Part shown: piece by piece, positions 47,574 to 57,043 of the stretch
Numbering within the stretch: the stretch's first letter is position 1
Layout: every line of letters begins with the position of its first letter
Source: Physcia stellaris
Lineage: Eukaryota; Ascomycota; Lecanoromycetes; Caliciales; Physciaceae
Direction: 5' to 3'
NCBI GenBank assembly: GCA_018902385.1
Contig: JABSSW010000043.1
Coordinates: 124,001-188,000 of the forward strand
Length of the DNA stretch: 64,000 bases
Notes under the pieces: model-generated
Told to the model about the DNA's origin: nothing
The model's database searches: none
What the model saw: only the letters and a program-made list of their open reading frames with translations
Position numbers and translations under genes: made by a program

Positions 47574-49935
47574 ATGGTCACTCAATGTCGGTCTGTCCTG
47601 GCTCTGCTACGAGCTCCCGCAACCACCTCATTGCGGCCGCAGCCATTGTACCGCGGTAGACATGCCTTTGCACCAAAGGCCACTTTGTGTGTGCCATCTT
47701 TACGACCGTTGCGCAATCATAGCTTGCCATATCCTATATCATCAAGCCGACTCGTCCCAACATTAAATCGTATTCCTACATGTTCATCACGCTCGATCTC
47801 AACAAAACCGCTTCCCGTCCAGCGCGGCCCTGCATTTCGATTCTTCTATCGCTTATTCGCCTACTCAGGGGGCTTCATACTCGTGGTGGGAGGCCTTGTG
47901 GTAGCTTTCTTCATTTATGATGCTACGACATACCGGGAAGACCTTACATACACCGACATACCTGTTTCCACTGAAGCGCTGTACCCACGGAGGGGCGGAC
48001 CCAAAAACTTACCCATTGCCGATGTCTTAGTCGACGACGATGACTCCGAGGAAAATACCAGGCAGAAGCACAAACCCAAGCTGGTTGTGCTCGGCAGTGG
48101 ATGGGGTAGCGTTGCTCTGCTTAAGCTATTGAATCCGGAACAGTATCACGTCACAGTCGTATCCCCTGTCAACTACTTTCTCTTCACGCCAATGCTGCCT
48201 TCTGCGACTGTTGGAACGCTCGAGCTTAGGTCCTTGGTAGAACCCATTAGGCGCATTGTACAGCGCGTCAAAGGACATTTTCTGAGGGCTGAGGCTGTGG
48301 AGGTTGAGCTTGCGGAAAGGCTTCTCGAGGTCTGTCAAACAGATGCCAAGGGAGAGAAGAAGCATTTCTATCTACCATACGACAAGCTCGTCGTAGGCGT
48401 CGGTACGAGTGATTTTTCAAGAATTGTAAGACAGAAGCTAAGTTTATCCTAGGCTCTACCTCAAACCCGCACGGTGTGAAAGGGCTCGAGAATTGTCACT
48501 TTCTGAAAACGGTGGAAGATGCCCGGGGCATCAGAAATGCAATTCTCCAGAACTTGGAAGCCGCTTGTCTACCAACTACCTCGGACGAGGAACGCCGACG
48601 CCTCTTATCTTTCGTAGTCAGTGGCGGTGGGCCCACTGGTGTAGAGTTCGCCGCCGAATTATTTGATCTCCTGAACGAAGATCTGGGACGATCCTTCCCA
48701 AAGATCCTTAGAAACGAGGTTTCGGTGCATGTTATTCAAAGCCGTGGCCACATTCTCAATACCTACGATGAAGCCTTATCTAAGTATGCTGAAGCGAAAT
48801 TTGCTCATGATCAGGTTGAAGTTCTCACGAACTCTCGTGTCAAGGAAGTACTCCCAGACAAGATCCTCTTCTCGCAGAAAGACGAGAAGGGAGAGACCGT
48901 CACCAAAGAACTCCCGCACAATTTCTGTCTATGGTCCACGGGTGTCTGTAAGTTTTGTTTCTTCCACATCAATTACCCGATTACTCGACTCCTGGCACCT
49001 TTCTAACCCCGGGTTTATGACAGCACAAACCGACTTCTGCAAACGCATAGCAGACAAAATTGAAGTACAAACAAATCGACATGCCCTGGAAACCGACACG
49101 CACCTTCGTCTCAATGGAGCTCCTCTCGGATCGGTCTACTGCATTGGCGACTGTTCAACGGTGCAAAACAATGTTGCTGATCACTTGATTCAATTTCTTC
49201 GTGGTATTTCTTATGAAAAAGGTAAAGACCCCGAGACGGTCGAAATTACCTTCGCAGAGTGGCGCAACGTTGCACAGAGAGTTAAGAAGAGATTTCCTCA
49301 AGCCGCAGACCACCTCAGGAGACTGGACAAATTATTCGAGCAGTATGATAAAGACAAGAGCGGCAAGCTGGATTTTGGCGAATTGCATGAACTACTGCTC
49401 CAGATTGACTCTAAGCTTACCTCTCTCCCTGCTACTGCCCAGCGCGCGCACCAACAAGGTCAATATTTAGCTCGAAAGTTCAACAAGCTTGCGCAAGCCG
49501 CTCCCGGCATGGCCGCTAATGAGATAGACTACGGCGATATGGATGACGCAGTTTATAAGGCGTTTGAGTATCACCACATGGTATGTACTTCCGTATTTGA
49601 GTGAGATATGTCCTCCAGCCTTCGACAGCGTACATATCAAATATGTACCTTCTCCATGATGCTGTCGCTCACAAGAACAAATTAGGGCTCCCTCGCCTAT
49701 GTGGGAAACGCGGCAATCTTCGACTTCAATGGCATGAGCTTTTCGGGCGGACTCCTCGCGGTGTATTTGTGGAGGAGTATTTACTTCGCACAGAGTGTAA
49801 GCTTCAGGACCCGGGTGTTGTTGGCCATGGATTGGAGTAAGAGAGCTTTGTTCGGCAGAGGTTCGTTCAAATCCCAAGTGCTGTCTGACTCAAGAGTCAA
49901 GGCTGACGGGTCATATAGATCTGATGAACTTCTAA
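47574..49935 (+). CDS. NDE1: external alternative NADH:ubiquinone oxidoreductase with EF-hand
   Basis: Rotenone-insensitive type II NADH dehydrogenase of the inner mitochondrial membrane, feeding electrons from cytosolic NADH to ubiquinone. Exons 47574-48408, 48453-48947, 49024-49580, 49686-49860 and a 17-nt last exon 49919-49935 total 2079 nt and give 692 aa. An Arg/Ser-rich presequence precedes a transmembrane anchor (FILVVGGLVVAFFIYDATTY). Dinucleotide folds are VVLGSGWGSVALL and VVSGGGPTGVEFAAEL. An EF-hand loop (DKDKSGKLDFGE) lies in the insert, pointing to calcium control. The C-terminal anchor has MDWSKRALFGRDLMNF. Intron 4 (49581-49685) is a repeated, folded element (see findings). 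Confidence 0.95.
49581..49685 (+). repeat. NDE intron 4, copy 1 of an introner-like element
   Basis: A 105-nt GT-AG intron. It contains nested complementary arms: GTACATAT (49630-49637) with ATATGTAC (49641-49648), and CGACAGC (49623-49629) with GCTGTCG (49661-49667). GTGAG (49601-49605) can also pair with CTCAC (49668-49672). About 80 percent of its positions from the CTTCCG at 49589 onward match copy 2, counted by eye. Confidence 0.8.
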
Positions 49936-51465
49936 CTCTCCGCAGCCTATCTAGCGGTCTACTGTGCATAGCGATTTTGCACCAAAGCCATGTTATTGTT
50001 ATTGTTATTTTCTTCCGCATGGAGTGAGAATGGAGTGAAATATGCCCTCCAGCCTCGTACAATGTAGATATCAAATTTGTATCATCTCTATGACGCTATC
50101 GCTGATGAGAGCAAATACAAAATAGTGCGATTCTTTGGCAACACCCCGATGAACCTGCGATCTCCCGACTTGGGACGGAATCTGAAGATGACTTCTAACC
50201 CATGTCATGTTCATATGCTTTGTGCCAAAGGCGGTTCCCCGTCTTTTCACAACGAGTGTATAGTGGCGGTGCCCAGGAGGCAAAATCGCACCACACCAGA
50301 CCATGGGATACAAGTTTTGGTAGGGGTTGAGCGGTGAGGTGATGATTCAATATGGCCATATCTCTCCATTTACCCTCTCTTGTGCTCGTTCCTGAGGTCT
50401 ACGGATATCTGAAGCTTATCTCTAGCTTTCAGCCCCATGGGTCCAGAATCTTGCGTGTCCTGATTTCGCAAGAAAGCCTCCACGCCTTAGCGTTGTGCTT
50501 CTGGAGCGTTATTGAGGTCGCCTATGAGGTTCACGAAAAGCTGGTGCCCCGAAAGGAGAGGGGACTGGACTGGAAACTTCTTCGTTCGACAAGGCTTTTG
50601 GGGACTTCGCGAGCTTTCGTGTCTGGTTTGATTCTACAATGTGAACTGCGTCATCATCTAGGTAAAGCACCTCTTTCCGCTTCAGTATAATCTGAGTTTG
50701 CAGAAGAGACTCATTCACCCTACGTCTAGTGCTTCGATCCAAGAGCGGGTACGAGTACATGTCTTGCCACGATTAGGGCCTATACGTTGCCTCAGGGTGG
50801 AAAGTACAGGCGATGCGCCATAGCACAGCTGTACATGTCAGGCCACGGGATAAGCCGAAGTCCGTCCAATGAATCAGAGAGGAAGGTTGCTTGGTGGACA
50901 TTGCTAATTACCAACTACAGCCCCGGCGTTTGTAAATACGATCTGGACAAAACGGACGGTCACAGTAAACGAAAAAAAAAAACCCCGCGAGAATTCCACC
51001 GCTCATACAAGGCAATTCGAACCATTGAGCGTCACGCCATATCAGATATTGGTCAAAAGCAAGATGCCCGATGGTGAGCTTGGATAGCAAGTACCTAGTG
51101 AACAAGAGGTTCTTCGAGCCGGCTCATCGGCATGTGCCGGCTTTACGTGAGAATATTTACTCAACACATTGTGAGAATATCTGTCCACCGTAGCATCCGA
51201 CTTCCCGAACCAACCATTTCGCGAATTTTCCTGTATAATATTGAGCTGCATTCGTACCAGTATAACCCGACGGAGGATCTCTATCCAACCCCGCAACAGT
51301 GGCTGGTCTCTAGTCCCTCAGTATCTTCCAAGCTATGATATCTATTACAAGGTAGTAACGACACAGCAGTTTCAGTCATCAGAAAGACCATCTCGCAGAT
51401 CGAGTCGTTGTCCAGGTTGGCAAAGCAAAATCCTTCGAGAAAGTCAAAACGGATACGAAAGCGAA
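49936..51465. other. intergenic region after NDE
   Basis: 1.5 kb between NDE and the F-box-like gene. It holds the second copy of the NDE intron near its left end, a run of 11 A at about 50972, and otherwise no recognisable gene. Part of the left side is probably NDE 3' UTR. Confidence 0.45.
50011..50125 (+). repeat. diverged second copy of the NDE intron 4 sequence
   Basis: Runs from CTTCCGCATGG to AAAATAG and aligns with 49589-49685 on the same strand. Shared blocks include ATATGCCCTCCAGCCT, GATATCAAATTTGTAT and GACGCTATCGCTGA, each with a few substitutions. The copy ends in TAG like an acceptor and has GTGAG near its start. It lies after the NDE stop, outside any recognised coding exon. 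Confidence 0.8.
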
Positions 51466-52152
51466 ATGGACGATCCTTCTGATCAAGCCTGGAATATACA
51501 TAACCCCTCTTATCAAGCCTGGAAATCGAGATGGTCTCGAAGCAAGTACAAAGCTTTGGCGAAGGATACTGGTGTTCACCCTTTCATGAGGCTGGCCCCT
51601 GAGCTGCAACTGGCTATTGCAGAACATCTCAGTCTCACTGCCACGATATCACTCAAATGGACATGCCGCTATTTCTACAAATTAATAAGCTCGCAATGTC
51701 TCAAACGCCCCATCATTGAACGTACAGCCCACGTCGATTATGGCTCTGAATCTAGCGATGCCGATTCGGACACACCGGGTGATGGCTTTGACCCTGGAGA
51801 GTTGGACGATGTGCCTCATTTCAAGAAACTCGATGTGAGGCAGGCCGAGAGATGGGGTATCTTCCAACGTGCGAACATGCTTGGTTGCGAAATTTGCTGT
51901 TTGCTACGTCCTCGGAGCAGATTCGACGATAGCCAGCGGTCTTTAATCGAAGCCATCACACAAATAGAGAAGAGAGGACGATACTGCATCAAGAATGGTG
52001 GCCATGGCATTTGGGAATCTATGGAAAGCATAGAGCTGGATGGGGTCGCTTATGTTGCATGCACGCGTAAATGTCGACGACTTCATTGCAGAAGCGGCAA
52101 AGCCACGGATAAAAAGAATGAAGACATCGACTTCTATTTCGATGATCTTTGA
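51466..52152 (+). CDS. F-box-like protein, lineage-specific
   Basis: I start at the first ATG in the long open frame (MDDPSDQAWNIHNPSYQAWK), giving 228 aa. An imperfect internal repeat is seen at once (PSDQAWNI and PSYQAWKS). The segment MRLAPELQLAIAEHLSLTAT with LKWTCRYFYKLIS has the Leu-Pro and hydrophobic spacing of fungal F-box domains, though it is divergent. An acidic stretch (about 100-130) and a Cys-containing part (MLGCEICCLLRPRSRF, TRKCRRLHCRSG) follow. Such proteins usually recruit substrates to SCF ubiquitin ligases. The frame is also open upstream to 51241 without ATG and continues for 42 sense codons after the TGA at 52150, so the boundaries may be incomplete or the gene damaged. 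Confidence 0.65.
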   Translation: MDDPSDQAWNIHNPSYQAWKSRWSRSKYKALAKDTGVHPFMRLAPELQLAIAEHLSLTATISLKWTCRYFYKLISSQCLKRPIIERTAHVDYGSESSDADSDTPGDGFDPGELDDVPHFKKLDVRQAERWGIFQRANMLGCEICCLLRPRSRFDDSQRSLIEAITQIEKRGRYCIKNGGHGIWESMESIELDGVAYVACTRKCRRLHCRSGKATDKKNEDIDFYFDDL

Positions 52153-52281
52153 TCTCTCACTACGGATTCAGCTGAGCTAAGTGTGAAGAATAAGGATACT
52201 TATGAGGAACGCAAGAGAATAATGGAAGCTTTTCGTCCGTATCTCAGTAAGGGTATTGGCGCAGGTTCAATGAACCTTTAG

Positions 52282-52648
52282 AGTGCTAGCAGTCGTGAAA
52301 TACTACTTCGACACCACTACATCGTAGCTCTAAGAAGCAATAACATACTTGTATTTCCTTGTCACATCGTGACGGAATAAAAGTGGGTCCATGGAACCAG
52401 AGGTATGGGTTCTGATAATGTGCAAGGCAAACCAGGACGACAAAACCTATCAATAAATATTACAAACACAATGGGTCCAAAAATTGCAAAGTGCTGAAGG
52501 CTGGTCTGAAAGTATTCTTGGTGACAATGCTCCGTGCATATTCCTGGCATCTTATTGGCTAGCTCTCCAGCTACCCAAGGTATTTTAGCACACTACAGCT
52601 GCTTGAGTTGCCCATCAATCCTTCATTTGTGAACGTCCTATACTTGAG
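52282..52648. other. intergenic, promoter side of the TMEM19-like gene
   Basis: 367 bp with no gene recognised. Confidence 0.4.
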
Positions 52649-53871
52649 ATGCACCCTTACGTTGCTGTCCCAGCCACGACAGCTCTAGTTTGGCGGGCTT
52701 ACAGCCGAAGTTCTCTGACACCCGCTGGCATCATCGTCGCAGCTTTGACCGCCATCGTACACACCATTCAGTAGGTGTTTTCGGAGCTTTTCTTGCCCGT
52801 TTCGGTGCGTTCAAGTGTTCAAGACTTGTTCTCTATCGTGAGATGTCTTCAACTTCAACGGTCACCTGAGAGCGGAAGTACTGACGCCAACTTCTACTGC
52901 AGCCCATGGAGCGTTTTCTTCTCGCTCCTCGTAGTGTTCTTTTTGTCAGGCACAGCAGTTACTAAGGTTCTGCCGAAGGCCGATCAAAGTATCCCATTTC
53001 ATTCACTGATGCTATCAAGGTCAAGCACGACGTCAAAGCACGCTTGACGCTATCCTCCTCTGGTACCTCCGGCGGCGAGGGCGCCCGAACCCATATCCAG
53101 GTCCTAGCAAACTCCGGTATTGCCTCTCTTTTGATCCTGTTCCATTACTGGCAACTGCGATATGGAAGCAGCAATGAAGAATGCTGGCCATTCGGAAAGG
53201 ACTTGTTGGTGGTGGGTATCGTCAGTAATTATGCTGCTGTGGCGGCCGACACTTTCTCCTCCGAGTTGGGCATCCTTTCCAAGACTAGACCTCGCCTGCT
53301 TACCTCCTGGTTACGGCAAGTTCCACCAGGGACAAATGGTGGGATCACATTGCTAGGAACGCTAGCCGGTTTCCTTGGTGCTTTCATGGTCGCACTGACT
53401 TCTACCCTACTGCTGCCATTCTGTATCGTTGAGCCCTCATCGAAGATTGGGGGAGGTCTCAGCAAGGATACAGCAGGTTTCGAAGGAGGAAATGGCTGGG
53501 GATGGCGGGAAAGGATGATTTGGCTACTTTCTATGACCATCTGGGGGGGCATGGGTAGCTTGCTAGACAGTGCCCTTGGTGGGTGGTTCCAGGCCAGCGT
53601 AGTGGATACTCGGACCGGCAAAGTCGTAGAGGGTAGTGGTGGGAAAAAGGTAAGTCAACCCTCGTTAAGCTGTAGGGATACGGTATGTCTAATAGACATC
53701 ATCTAGGTACTAATCTCGGGGTCGAGTGCGCAAGATAAGAACGATCCTAATTCTAGCCGCCATGTCGAGAGTGGAATTGGCTTACTTGACAATAATGCAG
53801 TAAATGTACTTATGGCGGCGTCCATGAGCCTTGGTGGTATGTGTATAGCACACTTCATGTGGAACAGTTGA
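52649..53871 (+). CDS. TMEM19/DUF92 family membrane protein
   Basis: Polytopic membrane protein of the family that includes human TMEM19 and plant phytol-phosphate kinase VTE6; the fungal substrate is not established. Exons 52649-52770, 52903-52966, 53020-53649 and 53707-53871 total 981 nt and give 326 aa. Motifs are LTPAGIIVAALTAIVHTIHP, GTAVTKVKHDVKARL, GGEGARTHIQVLANSGIASL, AVAADTFSSELGILSKTRPR and VPPGTNGGITLLGTLAGFLG. Most are the conserved loops of the family. Exon 2 is 64 nt with a weak donor (GTTCTG) but exact phase. The last exon may be read differently after SMSLG, where a GT occurs. Confidence 0.88.
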
Positions 53872-54801
53872 AATCGCGTCCCAAGTTATGTAGAAAGATA
53901 TAGGAGCTGCTGTATGGAAATGTTCCTTTCAGTGCTATTGGGCTACAAAACTCCGTTTGACAACCTCTACTAGATCTCCAATGGACAACTCCTGCCTATT
54001 GGAAGAGGAAGTGGGTATATAAGTTGTCAACGTCTAAGGGTAAGAGAGTTAGTTGCCCTGATTAAGCCTGGCCCATCCTCCAGTGTCCTTGAAGGGATGC
54101 ATTTCCATTCTAGCTTATTGACTATGCTCGAGAATCCATTCTCTCTCACGTCTTTGGTTAGAGAAGACGCTCCGGTCCCTTACTTACGCAATGCCAGCTT
54201 GTCAAATGTCTCCGTGTCTTTTGCTTTCTGCTAGGGGTAAATATTCTCGTGACCTTTCAGACTTGATGCCCTTATCTTGACTCTTGACGGTGTAGTCGGT
54301 CTAAAAGATGCCAGGCGTGGCGGCAAGTCAGATCTTGGCCAATCGCTGTGAGTTCAAGTTCTCTTCCAGCGACACCCACGGGTGTCGTCTCTCGCTCCGT
54401 ACTTACAATTTCATGTTTCGTCACGACATTTCCGTCTGTCAAGTTAACAGCAGCAAAGAGAGATTTTGCTAGCATAATGGTTAGATCCGGATGTCGAAGA
54501 CTTGTGGCTGAACCTCGAGAAGCTCGCTTACCGATGTATTGAAAAGACTCGATATAAGTATAGTGTATGGCGTTGAATTGTCAATATCATGGTAATTGAT
54601 TCTTCCAAGGATCCCTCATGAAGAATTGACGATATATATATAAAAACATGATCCCTGAAAGCATACGAGTGAAACTACTTGCTTTTGGCTGTGACTAAAG
54701 CGGACGCTGGCCATTAGCGAATGTAAATTGCTTGCTAATGAGCAAACGGCTCGTCTCATCGTTGCTATTTACAATGGGTGTCAATACTCTTGGTCTCTAA
54801 T
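53872..54801. other. intergenic; possible unrecognised spliced minus-strand gene
   Basis: 930 bp between the TMEM19-like gene and nuo-21. On the minus strand, good donor and acceptor pairs bracket short open stretches. One is bounded by an acceptor near 54477 and a GTAAGT donor near 54411 and encodes FAAVNLTDGNVVTKHEI. The next begins near 54350 (IGQDLTCRHAWHLLDR). I do not recognise the product and could not find a clear start, so I do not call a gene. Confidence 0.3.
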
Positions 54802-55614
54802 TTACTTCGTAGGAATCTTCTTCAACTTCTTCGGACTATGCATGAAATTGTTCGCGTAAGCCTTCGGAACAATTCGTCTCTCGTTTGGCTCCTGGACAAA
54901 GTACTCGTAGCCTTGTTTTTGAGCGAACCGAATCGCATCCTCTTTACTCTTAAAGTTGAGATGGGTCCCTTGCAAAAAGTCCGCGGACGATTGCCAGCCC
55001 ATTAACGGGTTTTCCCATCGGTGGCCTTTGTGAAGAACATCCCAATCCAAGCGCCAGTGATGACCATGCCAGTCTCCAGATTGCGTGGCTGTTTTGGCAG
55101 GCCGGAAGATCCTGCGTGCGAAAAATATAAGCAAACCGGCGTATACCATTGAAGCAAGCATTGGAGATCTACCTTGCCACGCGAGCTTGCAGCTCAACAG
55201 GTGCGCCAGAGAGTACAGCAGCAGGTACGACATCCCCAGGCTCACTACCATCCATTACACGTTTCGGTATTGGTGAGGAGGTTCTAGGCAGAGTCGTTAC
55301 TAAAACCATCCTGGTATCATCGAACAACGAGAGGCTTACGAGGTTCCATGGTCAACCGGTGCCCTGAAGTCGGGCTGATGTTTCACCATTCCTTCGGCAG
55401 AATCTTCTTGCCTTACCATGGCAGAGTCTCCCGGAGTAGGAGCTGGAGATGTCGAGGAATCGGATTTTGGGGACGGTTCGACGGAGCGGTCTTTGTAATT
55501 GTTGTCGCTGGAAGAATAGCTCGAATTGCGCGCCTGTATTGGCAGGATTCCTTGCTGCGAGCATCTTGAAAAGCGGAGGAGCCCGTAGAAATGCTGCGGT
55601 CGTACTGGGGGCAT
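54802..55614 (-). CDS. nuo-21: complex I accessory subunit NUO-21 (NDUFS4), one frame break
   Basis: Accessory subunit of the NADH dehydrogenase peripheral arm, in the mitochondrion. Exons 55614-55340, 55284-55173 and 55111-54802. The exons sum to 697 nt, one too many. The break is at the CC of 55260-55261: with a single C, SPIPKR continues into VMDGSEPGDVVPAAVLSGAP and all phases fit (231 aa). The N-terminus is Arg/Gln/Ser-rich as a presequence. The core has GAPVELQARVARIFRPAKTA, HRWENPLMGWQSSADFLQGT and KQGYEYFVQEPNERR, ending KKLKKIPTK as in fungal orthologs. The gene is divergent from ATP17. Confidence 0.88.
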
Positions 55615-55855
55615 TGTATTGATTGGCAAGGTCAAATAAGATTTTTCTAATGGTAACAGTTGTTGAAGAGGTCAATGGCGAGAGGAAACTTCTGATGATT
55701 AAGCCGGCCTTGGCGTCGATCGATAACCCCAGACTCCACTTATTAGTAGTTCTATCCTTCGCAACCAATTATCATCTAAAACCTTCTCCGTGAGTACACC
55801 TCGTCTCAAAGAAAAAAGGTACGATCGAGGCTCAATCGTAATAGACATAAGCAAC
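55615..55855. promoter_or_regulatory. shared promoter of nuo-21 and ATP17 with CCAAT box
   Basis: 241 bp between two start codons of oxidative phosphorylation genes. CCAAT lies at 55765-55769 on the plus strand, about 90 bp before ATP17. A second one, inverted (ATTGG at 55622-55626), lies close to the nuo-21 start. CCAAT is bound by the HAP/CBC complex, which controls respiratory genes in fungi. Use of these sites is inferred. Confidence 0.5.
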
Positions 55856-56480
55856 ATGAGCTTCATTGCCCGCCGCAGTCTCTCGACTCTTATTCCTCCA
55901 AAGGCAAGTATCTCCGTTCTGTAGGCCCTTACCTCTGCTAATGGCTATTTTAGATCGCATCTCCAAGCGTGAGCATCCCTCTATGACAAACTTCGCAACC
56001 CGTGGCCACGCCGAAGCAACCATAGTGCCGAGTTCCAGGCTCAGAGAGGAGCAATGAGCTACCTAAAAGATGATCTCGACGCTTAGCTGACTCGCTGTCA
56101 GGGCATTGGCGCAGCCCAAGATGCCGCTCGTATGCAAAGAGTTGTGAGCTTCTACGAGAAACTACCACGGGGTGCTGCGCCAGAGATACAGCCAAAAGGG
56201 TTGTTCGCAAGGTATCGTGCTCGATACTTTGGCAAGAACCCATCACCCGCACGTACGTGGCCTCCTCCTCTTCTTGAAACCATCTCGTATATACAGATCG
56301 GTACATTACGAAACCGTTCTGACCTTGATTTCTTCAGCCATTGTCCATGTCATCGGCTTCCTCCTTGCCCTCGGCTACGCGAATAATTACTACTTCCATC
56401 TCCGTGAGTCTTCTTGTTCTGCGGGACACAGAATTCGCGCCTAATTCCATACAGGACATCATAAAAACAATGCTCATTGA
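55856..56480 (+). CDS. ATP17: mitochondrial ATP synthase subunit f
   Basis: Membrane subunit of the F0 stator. Five exons for only 101 aa: 55856-55903, 55954-55968, 56102-56252, 56338-56403 and 56455-56480, totalling 306 nt. The presequence-like start is MSFIARRSLSTLIPPK. The body has GAAQDAARMQRVVSFYEKLP, ARYRARYFGKNPSPA-like text (FARYRARYFGKNPSPAP) and a single membrane span (IVHVIGFLLALGYANNYYFH), ending RHHKNNAH. Intron 1 uses a GC donor in perfect context (AAG|GCAAGT, branch point CTAAT). Exon 2 is a 15-nt micro-exon coding IASPS. Confidence 0.93.
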
Positions 56481-57043
56481 ATGAAATGCGGCAGGATTGC
56501 AGAGGAGTTACAGAATGTCCATAAATAGTCATCAACCAGACCCAAGGCTGTTCCGTTTACCAAGTTCTCCCAACAAACGCGGTGACCCAATCTCGTACTT
56601 GAGACATTGTAGCGAGATTCATTAGGCAAAGACTACTCCTTCCTCTCCATTGCGCATGTTACCTGCGAAAACATAGCGATTTCTTTGCTGCTGTTTGAAC
56701 CGTAGACTGAGCGCCAATGGTTGTTACTTAGCCAACTTTTGAATCGAAAAGCTAAGGCGACTAGCATCTGGAGTGCAAGCTTTGCACTATGCAATCATCT
56801 GAACTTGCACCAAAAGGTAACTAATTGGACGCTTTGCCCTCAAGATCAGGGCATGGAGATCCAGCGAGACGAAGGGTCTACCTTAGCTACATTATGTACC
56901 TAGGAAGTGGCGGTCACGTGATCGCAAAAGCTTGCGGGGTCGCAACCTTTGAACTCGAGTGGTTTCCTCTGTTGCTAAGCCGAAGACTCCATCACCCGTA
57001 TACTTAACAGCGTGATGCGTCGACGAAGGCCTCGTATCTTACC
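56481..57043. other. intergenic, promoter side of REX4
   Basis: 563 bp. A palindromic TCACGTGA is at 56914-56921. No gene seen. Confidence 0.45.
56914..56921. promoter_or_regulatory. TCACGTGA palindrome upstream of REX4
   Basis: CACGTG core in a full 8-bp palindrome, about 123 bp before the REX4 start, a plausible bHLH-factor site. Function inferred. Confidence 0.35.

Noticed and set aside
54471-54540. tRNA-like text (AATGGTTAG) near 54476
   Set aside because: No anticodon stem, T-arm or acceptor pairing follows at the right spacing.
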